A DNA stretch of 64,000 bases from Chara braunii (GCA_003427395.1 BFEA01000878.1:162817-226816); one strand, 5' to 3'. Positions 45,368 through 56,691 are shown, counted from the stretch's first letter. Program-made: numbers and translations. Notes: a model not told the origin generated them from the sequence alone.

Positions 45368-46224
45368 GGGAGGAGCTATTGATTGATGACCGTTTGTGCA
45401 GATGCGAGGGGTTTGCCGTATTTTTCATTGGATTATGTGATATTTTCACGACCGAATTTCGGAGTGGTACTGTTGTTGTCCCCAACAGTGGCGTGACTGA
45501 TGTGTCCACGTTCTAGTGTTGAAGAGCTGCAAGGGGCTGCTGTCATAGACGAGGGGGTAATACTACTGATCTTAGGTGATGTTGTTGGTACGACGATTTT
45601 GAAGAACTGTTGTGCATCTTGCTGAGCCATCTGCCATTTATCTGGTTACGCTGCGTACCACTGTGAATTGCCGCCATACCTGAATGGGTTTCTCGATGTG
45701 AACTGTTGCGTTTGCGATATTTTCGCTAAGAGTTACGGTACTCTAGCGCGCACGGTGGTTGTGTGCGCGGCGTTTTGCTGTGTGTCTGTTGAAAGCTACA
45801 ACCATACTCGACTAGAGCAAGAGGGTGTGCTGTATTCAGACGTAACTTTTTAGACTGTGTAGCAGTGACTTGATCGGAAGGTGAACGAAAGTGTGACTTG
45901 GGGGAGTGATCAGTATTTGCGCAAGGGGGGTACCGTTGCGACTTGGGGGATCGTCCGGAGGTCGTTGCTCTGCGTATTTGCTGTGGTTCGGCCATTTTTC
46001 CTACGAGTCCTGGCTACCATTGTGTGGCCCTCAGGCGATTGAAGATAACAAGGTCCTCTTGCGCGAGTTGAGTTGTCCCATTCTTGTATCTCGAGCGTCT
46101 GAGACCCCTCCTTCTGCCTTTCTTATTCTAAGCCTAGTCTAAGGTTACGAGAGGAAGGCGACAAGTGGGATTGCAACCCGTAGGACCGCAGCAAGACCTT
46201 GTGGGAGCTCCACCCACCAGTTGC

Positions 46225-46270
46225 GGGAGCTCTGTCGGAGCCCAGGTGGGGTTGTGGAGGCAGGGAACAT
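46225..46270 (+). repeat. Conserved 5' block of hairpin-array cassette II
   Basis: GCGGGAGCTCTGTCGGAG and GGAGGCAGGGAACA match 18776-18823. Confidence 0.5.
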
Positions 46271-46489
46271 TCAAGTATAATGCTCGTTTTACTCGTGTGA
46301 TTCCTTCCCTTAAACTGTATTACCCTTTGCTATTGTGTGTCTGTAAGTATGAATGAGAAAGTTAATTGTTTTTGTTTGTTTTGAATTCAGGACATGATCT
46401 GAAAGGTAAAATTGGAAAGTATGTATGATTGAATTCAAATTATCAGTATGAATTCAGACAAGACAAATTTGTGACTTAGGTGTTGCGGA

Positions 46490-47712
46490 GGCTTAGCGAA
46501 CGCATAAGTTGCGGGTTGTTCAGTCATACTCACTCGTTGCTTGTCTAGGCTGGGCTAGGCTACTCATAAGTTAGGTAGTCTGACTCTACGCCATATGTAA
46601 CTGTTTGGGCTCACCGGGGCACAACATAAGTTGTTGTGTTTTGGTCATATGCCTTTTGTCGTTGTTCAAGCAAAGACTAGACTCCTCATGAGTTGAGGTG
46701 GTCCAGATCCTTGGGTATGCCGAACGTTCAGGTTGACCGGCCTCACCATAAATTTGTGCGGCTCGGTCATACGCTTTATGTCAACTGTCTAGGCAGAAGC
46801 TGACCACACCATAAGTCAGTACGAATCAGTCTTATGCCTTATGTTTATTCTGTTCAGGCAGACTATTCACACCATAAGTTGGTGTGGTCAAGTCATCAGC
46901 CGCCAACATAAGGAGAACAAAAGTATACAATGTGATACTTTTATTTATTATGTATATCATTGGCAGGCTGGGCGCCATAAATTGGGAGATCCAACCATAT
47001 AAGCCGGTAGCAGATACAACATAGTATAAAATTGAGTGGTAACTTTGGGCAGGCTGACTCATCCATAAGTTGGGTATTTGGTCCTATGCCCCTGATAACA
47101 CAAAGGACAGAGAGATAATATAAAACTTGACTGTTTTTTCTTTTCAAACATAAGCTGATGTTTGGATGGGGAGCCTCATATGTTGAGGTGACATGACCAC
47201 TCGGCTGAAGATAGAATTTGAGAGTGACTCTATTTATTGGATGTAGTTGTGTTGCGGAGGTCGGGCGAACGCATAAGTTGCGGGTTGTTCGGTCACACGC
47301 GCTTGTTGATGTTTAAGAAAAAGGCTAGACTACCCGTAAGATGAGTAGCCTAGTTTATGCTATATGTTACTGTATGGCCTGGTCGGTCACAACATAAGTT
47401 GTTGTGTTCTGGTCATATACGTTTTATCGTTGTTCAGGCTAAGGCTGACCACTCATAAGTTATGGAGGTTCAGTTTTTTTGTGTATCCCGAAAAGTTCAG
47501 GTTGGTCAGCCTCAGCATAAGTTGGTGCGACCCGGTTATACGCCTTATGTCAATCGTTTAGGCAGAAACTGGTCACACCATAAGTTAGTGTGGTTTGGTC
47601 CTATGCCTTACGTATACTTGTTTTACCAAGTTAGGGCATCATAAGTTGGTGTGGCCTAGCTATATAAACTGGCAGGTCAGTCACATCTATAAGTTGGGTT
47701 GGCAGATCCTAT
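46490..47712 (+). repeat. ~62-bp hairpin array with covarying stems (cassette II)
   Basis: CATAAGTT-like cores lie at 46503, 46565, 46625, 46687, 46747, 46810 and 46873 (spacing 60-63 bp), then more loosely to 47177, and again at 47272, 47335, 47393, 47454, 47516, 47579, 47640 and 47687. The flanking bases pair: CACAACA/TTGTTGTG, CACACCA/TTGGTGTG, CCTCA/TGAGG, CTAC/GTAG, GAAC-GCA/TGC-GTTC. Most units are followed by a CATATGCCTTATG-like word that could pair with CATAAG instead. The order of unit types repeats, so there is a ~765-bp higher-order duplication (46490 and 47251). Confidence 0.88.
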
Positions 47713-49211
47713 GTCTTATATAAGGAAGGGTAAAAAGGGAATAACGAGGCTTTCTTGAACGAACTATGTGACTTGGAAAGGAACCTGTGGGTTGGTGAGG
47801 GATGTTGTTCTACTCACCTATGTATGTTTTTTGGGGGGTATGTCTGGGGATTTTCCTTTTTGATAGCTTAGTCGCTTTAGATGCTCGCCAAGTGCTGGAG
47901 CTATAGGTAGGCGAGGTGGATGATGAGAAACTTGGGATAAGATAGGACTGACGCTACTAGGAGTTAGGATCGGTGGTAGCTCACGATACCATCTTCAAGA
48001 AGGGATCGTGCAGACTATCTTCAGTTCTAACTATCAAGTAAGTGTCAGAAGTTAGTTTTAAGTATAGTTGTACTTTGTCTTTGTATAAATCTTGACGATG
48101 GGAAGCGTTGCCAAAATTTTATAGATCTGAAAGAGTTAGTCATTTTTTAACATATGAAAATTCTGAAAAGACACTTTTCCCACGGGAAGCGCTACCGAAA
48201 TTTTCTATATTTTTAAAGGAGTTAAGGTATTTTAGAACTTGACGGTTCGACAGTCTGCCCTCGTTTAAGAGATATACTGTCGAAATTTTTGACATTCTTT
48301 TATAAACAGCAGAGGCTAGTTAGGAAGGTAGGTTTATTTCATGATCACTCAAGCATGGTTTGGGCACTGACCTGTGCTGCATTGCAGATCACCTTTATTC
48401 AAATTGATTCAAGATTTTGGCTAGTATCAGCTTGATCCGATGAGGATCATCTTCTGTTATCACTGATAACAGGCCGGTTGTCGATTCGTCGGTTTTCGAC
48501 TCAACTCCAATCCACTCTTGCCACTCAACCTAAAGGCTTTAGCCCTGTAGTTTGATTTGTTTCGTTGTATTTTTACCCGGACTTTATTTGAAAGGTCATT
48601 TAATAAAGATGCGGAGTATTTGATTTTGAGAGTTGCACAAAGAGTGAGGCTTGTATGGCTAAAGCGAGGGGTGTGAGTGCAAAGAATGGTTGAAGTTGAC
48701 CCCGTGTAGTGCATGAACTTTTGGTTGAATCTTTGATGTGATTGCAGGTATGTTTGGTGATTCAGACTTTGGATCTGACTGCCTACGATCACTTAAGTGT
48801 ATATGGCTGAAAGGAGTCCCACTGTGATTGTGAGAAGTGATCGTCACATATTTATAACCTTCTATATATATGTACATACATACGCGTTGGTTGTTCGCGC
48901 GGCCTATCGTGACCGTGTGCAAGGGTTAAACACATTATGCGTTGAGAGAAAAGGGAGATTCCCCTTTCATCCCTTTGCTTTTTAGAATTTTATAGTTGGA
49001 CGTTCTCGTCCGTGACAGTCGTCAAAGTCAAACCCCTTGAGTTCTCTTCACGCCCTGGATGGTGGAACTAGTCTCCAGCGCAATAAGAGACGATTGTCAC
49101 CACAGGTATGAACCGGTGTAGCACCCACTCTCCACAAGGTGCAGAAGAGGGTGTGGTGATCAACCGCCTTAGCGGTTGTCTAGCGTTGAGAGATTAACCC
49201 CTCAAGATGCG
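47713..49211 (+). other. 3' non-coding part of cassette II and flank
   Basis: TGTTATC-ACT-GATAACAGG (48456-48473) and GGGGTGTGAGTG (48669) match cassette I, followed by acceptor-like GTGATTGCAG|GT (48748). No gene. Confidence 0.45.
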
Positions 49212-49917
49212 TGTCAGCCGACACTTGAGTGTCGAAATGTGACCCGCGAGATCATAGAGGGTCGCATGATTTTGGGTACTACACAGTACTCCATCGTAAC
49301 GACTGCTTGCGTATGCTTGCACAGCTAGTCGATATGAGAAAACCCTGCGCCCGCGTGATTTTATCTTAAGTCTCACGGGCGACGCCTAACCGACTTCCAT
49401 TTTAAAAGGTTATGAGTCGGACACTGAAGGGACTAGGAGTGTTGTTGTGTTGTTTTGTTGTTTGTTTTGTGTCCTTCCGTGTGTGTGAGTGTTGTGGTGT
49501 AACGCGTGGTATGTAGGATGTGTCCTAGTAGATCGACGATGAGTCGTGCTTGGGACCTCAGCCACCCAATATGTCGATTCGAGTGCAGGTCCGATTGAGC
49601 GGCGTTGACCACGAGTACCTCCTATGCTACAGCGAACGAGAAACGCCTTCGGTCTTGCCACCTCTGCGATTGCATACGAAAAACTTTTGCACGTGGTTCG
49701 GTAGCTCGGCGGGGATACGCCCACCCAAGGGATGGTGACAGCTCCCGCGGGTGGAGGTCAGGCGTGCCTCGCGTGACCCTGTCTTGCCGTAGGGACTCGC
49801 GACAGGTACGACTGGCGCACTCGGCCGGAGCGGCAACCCTCGCTCTACGACGAAGTCCTGCAAAATCCTGTGTGACGTGGTCGGGAGGGTCCCCCTGCAG
49901 GACCGATGCGCCCGACA
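49212..49917 (+). mobile_element. LTR of tRNA-Asp-primed family, copy 4 (706 bp)
   Basis: Starts TGTCAGCC, ends CCGACA, and matches 27287-27956 throughout except for an extra ~36 bp near 49395-49430. The sequence just after it (GGTACCGTCAAGGGGA, 49920-49935) could be a mutated primer site. No coding region follows. Confidence 0.8.
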
Positions 49918-50457
49918 GCGGTACCGTCAAGGGGAGAGTGGTCCTTTATTTTTTTGTGAGAACCATGAGAGACTGTGTCGACTAGCGACATCAACTGGAA
50001 GTGAAAAGGAAGGACGTGGGATTACCTGGGTCCACCTGGCACTAGTGGTCATCACCGCGAACCACTCGGTACTAGTTGGTACCAATGCGGATCACTTGGA
50101 ATCATTTGGCGCAGACGTGGGACGCCTGGAATTAGTTGGGACTTGTAGGACTTACCGCCTTCGCATCTGAGACTGTCGCAAGAGGTACTCGTGAGTCGGG
50201 TGACTACAGGGATTAGTAACTTGCGCAGTTATACCTGAGGAAACAATGTTTTTTTCAATAAGGCGCGCTGGTTACTTTAGTTCTGCTACTTGAACGAGAT
50301 CGTGGTCGAACTTTTCTTTACTCAAGGTTGAGTGGTTGGCACGGATCCCTCACACCTGTGTGCATCCTCACACTGTACGACCCTTCTCTCTTTTTTGGGT
50401 ACTCGGGAAAAGGCTGAAAGGAAAGAAAGTGTGACGGTGTGAGGAAACCCGGGGAGG
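49918..50457. other. Non-coding after the LTR
   Basis: No open frame of note. ACTAGTTGG/ACCACT words recur between 50040 and 50150. Confidence 0.4.
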
Positions 50458-50716
50458 GGTTCTACTGTTCGCTGAAGCCAACGGCTACGACGCCTGTCAC
50501 TCGCCGCGCCCGCTTCCGAGGTCCNNNNNNNNNNNNNNNNNNNNNNNNNNNNNNNNNNNNNNNNNNNNNNNNNNNNNNNNNNNNNNNNNNNNNNNNNNNN
50601 NNNNNNNNNNNNNNNNNNNNNNNNNNNNNNNNNNNNNNNNNNNNNNNNNGGTTCTACTGTTAGCTGAAGCCAACGGCTACGACGCCTGTCACTCGCCGCG
50701 CCCGCTTCCGAGGTCC
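50458..50716. other. Assembly gap with duplicated edges
   Basis: 125 N (50525-50649). The 67 bp before the gap (50458-50524) recur directly after it (50650-50716) with one mismatch, so the two contigs probably overlap and the true gap may be absent. Confidence 0.9.
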
Positions 50717-50925
50717 TCAGCGACCAGCAGGGTTACCTTTGTGATCCGCCTGTCACAGCGTCCATTCATTAGAGAACTTTAAACCATGATCGGGGATGTG
50801 GAAATATAACTAAACATTTCTCTCAAATAAGGTATCCCTTTTCCTCAGGCAGACTCGGAACCCAGGCTCAGTATGGTTCAAAGTGTTTCGTCGTTTCGTC
50901 TCAGAACAGTCGCTTGCCACAAAGG

Positions 50926-50958
<33 letters not shown>

Positions 50959-51519
50959 ATATAAAAAAAAGGATAAGATAATAATTTATAAATAGTCAGA
51001 TAAGAGAAACATTAATTGCCCAAAGTAGATTATTGACCAATCAAATTATGGAACAATTGAGGAAAAGATGTCAGAGCTCCGATCACGAGGTTTGAACTTC
51101 TAGACCGTTAGGGGACCGAGCTTTAGACCCTGCACTTCTCCCTCCATACTCAGGTTGACTTTTCCCGGCTCTTTCTCCCTGTCTCCGTGCTTTCTCTCTC
51201 ACTCTCGCCACGCCCAGAATCTCTCCCTCTCATCCTTTGCATGCGCAGTCTCTCTCCCTCTCATCCTTTGTGTGCACAGACTCTCTCTCTCCCAACCTTC
51301 GTGGGCACATACTCTCTCCCTCGCTCTTTGCGAGGAAATGATTATTCGTTCATTAGTGACAAGGTTGGACACCCATGAGCAAGAGTAAATTCTCCCTAGT
51401 CAGCGAAGATATCCGTTTGTTCGCTCGCAACCTTGCTGATCTGTCCATTTGCGTTTGTGGTTGCTCACTCATCGGCGAGAGCGGCGGATCAGATCATCAA
51501 CGGGCATGGATGACCTTTG
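50717..51519. other. Non-coding with poly(A) and CT-rich tract
   Basis: A run of 27 A at about 50926-50952, then a CTCTCTCCCTC-rich segment with direct repeats (51160-51330, CTCTCCCTCTCATCCTTTG twice). Confidence 0.6.
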
Positions 51520-51883
51520 ATATGATCATCAACAAAAACGACTGTTTGCCTTTTCAAGAAAATGGCTGATCTGATCCCTCAGCAATTACAACTGTCTGTT
51601 TGCTTGAGAAGTTGGTTGGTCTGATCGTCAACAATATTGACTGTTTGCTCGCTCAAGAGATTGGTCGACCTGATTATCAACTATAATGGCTGTTTGCTTG
51701 TTCAAGGGATTGGCTGATCTGATCATTAGCTATAATGGTTGTTTGCTCGTTCAAGGGATTGGCTGATCTGATCATCGACTGTAATGGCTGTTTATTTGTC
51801 AAAGAGATTGTCTGGTCCAATCATCAACCATAATGGTTGTTCGCTTGTCCAAGGGATTGGCTGATCTGATCATCAGCAATGTG
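51520..51883 (+). repeat. ~50-bp minisatellite
   Basis: About seven units containing TGTTTGC(T)(T/C)GTTCAAG, GGATTGGCTGATCTGATCAT and AACTATAATGG, for example TTCAAGGGATTGG at 51701 and 51750. It leads into an (AAT)n tract. Confidence 0.88.

Positions 51884-51930
<47 letters not shown>
51884..51930. repeat. (AAT)n tract
   Basis: Perfect ATA repeats, about 15 units. Confidence 0.96.
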
Positions 51931-51931
<1 letters not shown>

Positions 51932-52051
51932 TCAGGAGACAGACACCTGTCACTCTTTTCTCTTTCCTCCCTCTCTCTCTCGCTCATTCCCACACTTTCC
52001 ATTACCACTCTCTCTCTTCTCTCTCTCTTTCACTGTTCTCTCTGTCTGTGC

Positions 52052-52053
<2 letters not shown>

Positions 52054-52107
<54 letters not shown>

Positions 52108-52110
52108 ACA
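52054..52110. repeat. (CT)n(CA)n compound microsatellite
   Basis: CT units run directly into CA units. Confidence 0.96.
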
Positions 52111-53024
52111 TTTTCTCACAGGCGCACACACACGCTCCCATTGTACACTCCCTTTCTCTATGTTTCGCTGTCTCTCATTCTCTTCACGCCACCCCTCTCT
52201 CTATGCGCTATGTGGCCGTTTCGGCCTTCCCATTATACAAGAGGATGAGAAAGTTGCTGATTAGAGAAAGAAAGGCTTGTCTGGTGTTCACATAACCGTG
52301 TACCTTTCATATTGAACGTAGCCGCAATTATAGTTTCATACATTCTGGAAGTTGGCCGCGACCACTGTGACAGTGCCCATTTGCCTTCCATTGTACTAGC
52401 CTACTCAGCTCTTGACCTTCAAGCATTTTTCATCTGTTTCTAATCAAAATGCACAGGTCACACTGATGTCCTCTCAAGGCAGACAAAATTACTGCCGCTT
52501 ATCGAGCGTTGTTGTTAAGGATCGTAAAAAAAAGGAGGAAAAAATAACATAAAAATAAAATTAAATAAAAAAAAGAAAGATAAACGAAGCATTGTACCTC
52601 TTCACCACTTCACCGGGTTTCAGCTACCGGTAGAGGGCAAGGAAATCATTGAGCGCGGTAGTGCCGTGACCACCGCTGTCAAGGAACAAGTTTTGAATAG
52701 GAGAGTGCAACCAAGTTGCCACGTCAACATCTGATAAGGCAATGAGTCATCTTTTGAACATCAGCGGCGATCATCAAGAGTGTAGCTGGCCTCTACCATC
52801 ACATGTATTAATTCCATTACAGGTGTGTTGCTCACAACTTCCTGTTGGTGTCAATGCAAGTTCCTTGATTGACGGCGACTATTCTTGACATTGTTGAGAA
52901 GAAGGCTCTAGTCTCCCCAACCAATCTTTCCCCACCGACTCCCTTTTAATCCTTCACCTGGCTCCCCTTTCTCATGCCTGCTTTCCCAATCTTTCCCCGC
53001 TTTCTCTCAGACTCGATTACTGAT
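52111..53024. other. Non-coding, no gene seen
   Basis: Mixed sequence; A-rich near 52525-52580. No recognised domain in any frame. Confidence 0.45.
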
Positions 53025-53025
53025 G

Positions 53026-53070
<45 letters not shown>
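53025..53070. repeat. (AAT)n tract
   Basis: Perfect repeats, about 15 units. Confidence 0.96.
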
Positions 53071-53759
53071 TGAACGGGTACTCTCCCTATCACTCTCACT
53101 AATCGCTTTCTTTATCCCTGATTTACATCCGCACCTACCTGCGCGCGGAGAGTTGATCTGTCCTACTGGTATCGATCCATCCTCATATGAACATGGCCAC
53201 ATTTATGACCACGTTCATAGAGTTAGAGGTACAGGCGCTGCTCTAACACTCTCACTCCCTTACTAACTTTCTTCCCTCTTGCTCTCTCCCTCTCTGCCCG
53301 CAGTCAGTCTCCCTATCTCTCTCTCTCTCTCCAACTCTCACACTGCACAGTCTCTCCCTCTCACGCTGCATAGTCTCTCTCATGCTCACACACTGGGCAG
53401 TGTCTCACTCTCTCACTACTTGGTCTCTCTTTCTCTCCCACACACACAGACACTGCCGCCATAGCTACCGTTGACCATGAGCAGCTTTGGAACCACTGCG
53501 CTCCACGAACAGGTACGTTCGCTGCGTTCCCTGCCGTCGCTTCCCCTGGTGCACCCTGTTGCAGCGCATCCTGGTCACACTGGTCGCCCGCTCTAGTGCG
53601 CCCCCTTCGCCCTGGTCACCCCGCTGTCCAAATGTCTAGTTCCCCCTGGTCGCTTGCGTCCCGAATGTCCAGTTCGCCCTAGTCTCCCACTGTCGAATCT
53701 CCCCCCGTACTCCGCTGCTCCGCCCTATATCGTAGAGGCTGCCGGCCCCAGGCTCACTA

Positions 53760-54300
53760 GTCAGCAATCACGGTGGTACCGACGCAGCCCAAAAAATCCA
53801 ACGGTACCAGCAGCAGGGCGAGCAGTTTCTGTGAACCAGTTCCAGTACCGGAAACTCATACCACAGGCCTAGAGGTCGTAACTTTAATTCAGTGTCACTG
53901 GTTAGGTGTGGTACCATTTATCGTGACCGGATAGATGGTGTCGTGTATGTGGTCGTACCAGCAGTAACACCGAACTGCAGCGGCTTGTACCGTTCCCCCA
54001 AATACCGTGTGATACCGCAAATACCATGCTGGTCCTGTTCCTGTCCCGGACCATATCTCATGCCCGGTTCAGGCCAGCAACCGTACCATACCAATGCGGA
54101 ATACCATACCGTACCACAAATACCGTGTCAGTCTCATACCTGTCCCGAACCAGTATACCAGCCTGTTCCGATCCAACAGCCATACTAGACCAATGCAGAA
54201 TACCGTACCGTGCCGCATATGAACTATCCCGATACCAAACGGGCGACCGCACCGTACTAGTCCCGGACCAGCGTCTCGTGCTCAGTCGGAACCAATGTCC
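53760..54300. repeat. GGTACC-rich degenerate minisatellite (~98 bp period)
   Basis: ACCAATGC(G/A)GAATACC recurs at 54093 and 54191, with CAAATACCGTGT at about 54000 and 54117. TACCGTACC words fill the region on either strand. Confidence 0.75.
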
Positions 54301-55280
54301 GCACCACCGTAATAGGGTCGCATGACCCGTCTCTTAGTAGCATCGGTAGCTGTGCCAAATCAGCCGTGTCGCCGTGCCCCGAAATCGGTCCCACACACTC
54401 AATACACCCGGGTTAATGCAAAGGGCAGTAATCAGATCAATCAGGCAAACTCACGCATGAGTTCATCATTACCAGAAACTCGCGCGGATCATCGATCACG
54501 GGGTATATTTTCATCAAAAATAAATTCTGATAAAAATGAATCAAATAACAATTAATCATTTATTTCCTCTTCTTTTATTATTTTCATTTCTTTCGCGGAC
54601 TTATTAATTTTACTATTAGAATTAAAAAAAATAGAGAATAGTTTTGTCAAGGATGAATTCCGATAAAACTTAATCAAATAGCAATTAATTCGTCATTTTC
54701 CTCCTTTTTATTATTTTTAATTTTTTTTCCCCCAATTTTACTTTTGCTATTAAAATTAATGAAAATAGAGAGTCCAATTCCTCGTTAAATGTCAAGTGAA
54801 AAAGCGGCGCGCCGAACCTTCTTAGTCCCATACCGCCGTTCCGCGGTTGGCCGCTTCGGGAATTGCCTCGGAACGGACGAAAACGGCAGGTCCTCGCCAA
54901 TTCCCCTTTAATTATTTAGTCTAAAGGCCAATTAGCCGAATTTCGGGTGGCTGACTGGGGTTCAGCCGCCCGACAACGGGGCATGTTTGTGTGGAACTTT
55001 GGGTCTGACTTGGGCGATGCGTTCGTGTTTGAACTTGTTATACGTTGACGTTGCCTTGCATCCAGGCGTGTGGAAAAAGAAAAGTGCTGAGAAGGGAACA
55101 TAAGTTTGCTGATTGAAATGGTGAAAACGTTGAATGTTTTTTTCTATCTTTTCTCTATGATATCTTCACTTGTCTGATAAAGTAACGATCAACCTATGAA
55201 TGGGGAAAGCAACTGCGGTCGAGAAAGGAATGCATGACATAAAGGAAAGGGGAATATGAATAAATTTAGTTATCCTTGAG
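54301..55280. other. Non-coding; related AT-rich blocks at 54510 and 54650
   Basis: GATAAAA(A/C)T(G/T)AATCAAATA(A/G)CAATTAAT occurs twice, about 127 bp apart (54528 and 54661), suggesting an imperfect tandem duplication. No gene. Confidence 0.5.
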
Positions 55281-55574
55281 GTTCTCATTCTATCCCAAAA
55301 AACCCTCTCGAACTACTTCCTGTTCGAACGAATCCCGACTTTAACTCCTCCCTCGTCTGCATTTCTAATTCGTCTAAGTTTTTCCCTCAGGTAGAGGTAC
55401 AGGGAGGCCGTTATGATTCTGATACTGAGAGCTTTCTCGCTCTAGGAGAAAATTTAGGGCGGGGGTTCGTTGCTTTAGGAGCCGACCTTGTTATCGACCC
55501 GGAGTGGACCATTTTAACGGGGGAGTGCTTTGTCGATTCGGTGGAGACGGACCGACTTCTGAGATCCGATTTCT
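55281..55574 (+). pseudogene. Unrecognised open segment, possible exon
   Basis: A frame of about 97 codons without a start, including VEVQGGRYDSDTESFLALGE, LVIDPEWTILTGECFVDSVE and ending RLLRSDF at TAG. An acceptor-like TTTTTCCCTCAG|GT lies inside at about 55391. The composition is protein-like and acidic, but I recognise no family. It lies upstream of and in the same direction as the next two ORFs, so it may belong to the same locus. Confidence 0.35.
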
Positions 55575-55855
55575 AGCTCGAGCGAGGAGGAGGAGTGTTC
55601 CAGACCACTTCCTAGAGAGTGAGACGCGCGACGGTTAGGAATCTGAGTTGAATTATCTTTTGTACCTTTATACGGGGAAAAAACTGAAGGTTAATACTAT
55701 TTTTGAGTGGCCTAACGTATAGGGAACTGGTGCTTAAAGAAACCCAGTTCGTGTGTCTACTGGTTAAACGGAGTGCAGTTAAGCACTCTTGTCACGGATG
55801 GCCGTGCCATAAGAAGCACAATCCTGTGGGAAGAGGAATGTTTAAATAATACTTA

Positions 55856-56368
55856 GTGGACAAAAAATTTAACTTAGTGACCTTTGTTTTTTTTCATATG
55901 GCAACAAGGACGACGTTTTTTCACCTTTTCCGTAACCTCGACGAAGTGGCGGAATGGGCCACATCTTCGGAGCGAGGTGAAGAGAGATTAAACAGAATAG
56001 GGCGAGTTGGCTACAACCCATACGAGTTGTATTCAGATGATGATATCCTACGATTCTTGGGTGGCAGCGGGCGAAATCCCCCTAGATGTTTCATTTCTAG
56101 ATCAAGGGCTGAATTTGATATTCTTCACCATGAGTTCGCGCCACCACGGCCTGAACGAGATTTCACGAACATGAACCTAGTAGTGATGCTATCTTACGAG
56201 TTACACCCTCGAATGGACGAGAGACCCGAAATCAGACTAATGTTCGTTTGTCTCGTATTTTGGATAAACGAACGACAAGGTTCATTCTTTGGGATATACT
56301 ATGTGAAAAGGGTGCGTGCCAACAGGTTCGTCATCCCACGTATTGAGCCATTCTCTGAGGATGCTTAG
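55856..56368 (+). CDS. Unrecognised protein, possibly exon of a decayed gene
   Basis: 170 codons; I prefer the internal start at 55898 (MATRTTFFHLFRNLDEVAEW), as the upstream 14 codons are AT-rich and follow no ribosomal context I can judge. The protein is mixed, charged and non-repetitive, with a hydrophobic segment (MNLVVMLSY) and later EIRLMFVCLVFWINERQGSFFGIYY. No domain is recognised. The non-repetitive, protein-like composition is unlike the low-complexity open frames elsewhere. The following 64 bp end in a good acceptor (TTTTCGTTCTGATGTGCAG|ATG). Confidence 0.45.
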   Translation: MDKKFNLVTFVFFHMATRTTFFHLFRNLDEVAEWATSSERGEERLNRIGRVGYNPYELYSDDDILRFLGGSGRNPPRCFISRSRAEFDILHHEFAPPRPERDFTNMNLVVMLSYELHPRMDERPEIRLMFVCLVFWINERQGSFFGIYYVKRVRANRFVIPRIEPFSEDA

Positions 56369-56432
56369 CAAAACGAGGAGGACGAGCCTATATAACAATT
56401 GCGCGACTAACGTGTTTTCGTTCTGATGTGCA

Positions 56433-56691
56433 GATGTCTGGGGCACAGTGAGATTTGACAATTCTGAGGTATCTGCTCTTTCGTAACACACATGAGGATG
56501 ATCTTATCAGAGGAGTGGAACAACTTTTGAGCGTTCGAGATGACATTCCTACTCATTGGATCGGCTTCATCGGCTTACTCCGAAATCACAAGGGAGTTTT
56601 CCCTAATATTCACGTGCAATTCTTGCCCAATAGGACACGAACTCCTGATAAACTTTATGGTTATACTTTGTATTTCCATCGAGAGAGTTAA
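56433..56691 (+). pseudogene. Second ORF of the unrecognised locus
   Basis: Starts ATG directly after an acceptor-like CAG (MSGAQ), has TGA as codon 6 (CGA-to-TGA would explain it), then DLTILRYLLFRNTHEDDLIRGVEQLL and THWIGFIGLLRNHKGVFPNI, with a stop at 56689. Another frame stays open to 56968 and reads RFGVVRIRDTETQHLFGLSR and VRVMRGGRMMTLVFDDDELA, possibly the continuation after a frameshift. No family recognised. Confidence 0.35.

Larger units (their letters stand above)
43421..46224. other. Non-coding block with recurrent motif copies
   Basis: Holds three copies of the GCGGAAGATTCATTC motif, a (CA)n tract and CTTACCT/CTCACCT-like sites (43688, 44639), so it resembles the 9-16.5 kb block. 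No gene. Confidence 0.5.

Noticed and set aside
46490-47712. CRISPR-like array because of regular ~62-bp spacing
   Set aside because: The segments between cores are themselves repeated and diverged, not unique spacers; there are no cas genes and the DNA is eukaryotic.
50439-50663. ORF through the N block
   Set aside because: It consists mainly of unknown bases.
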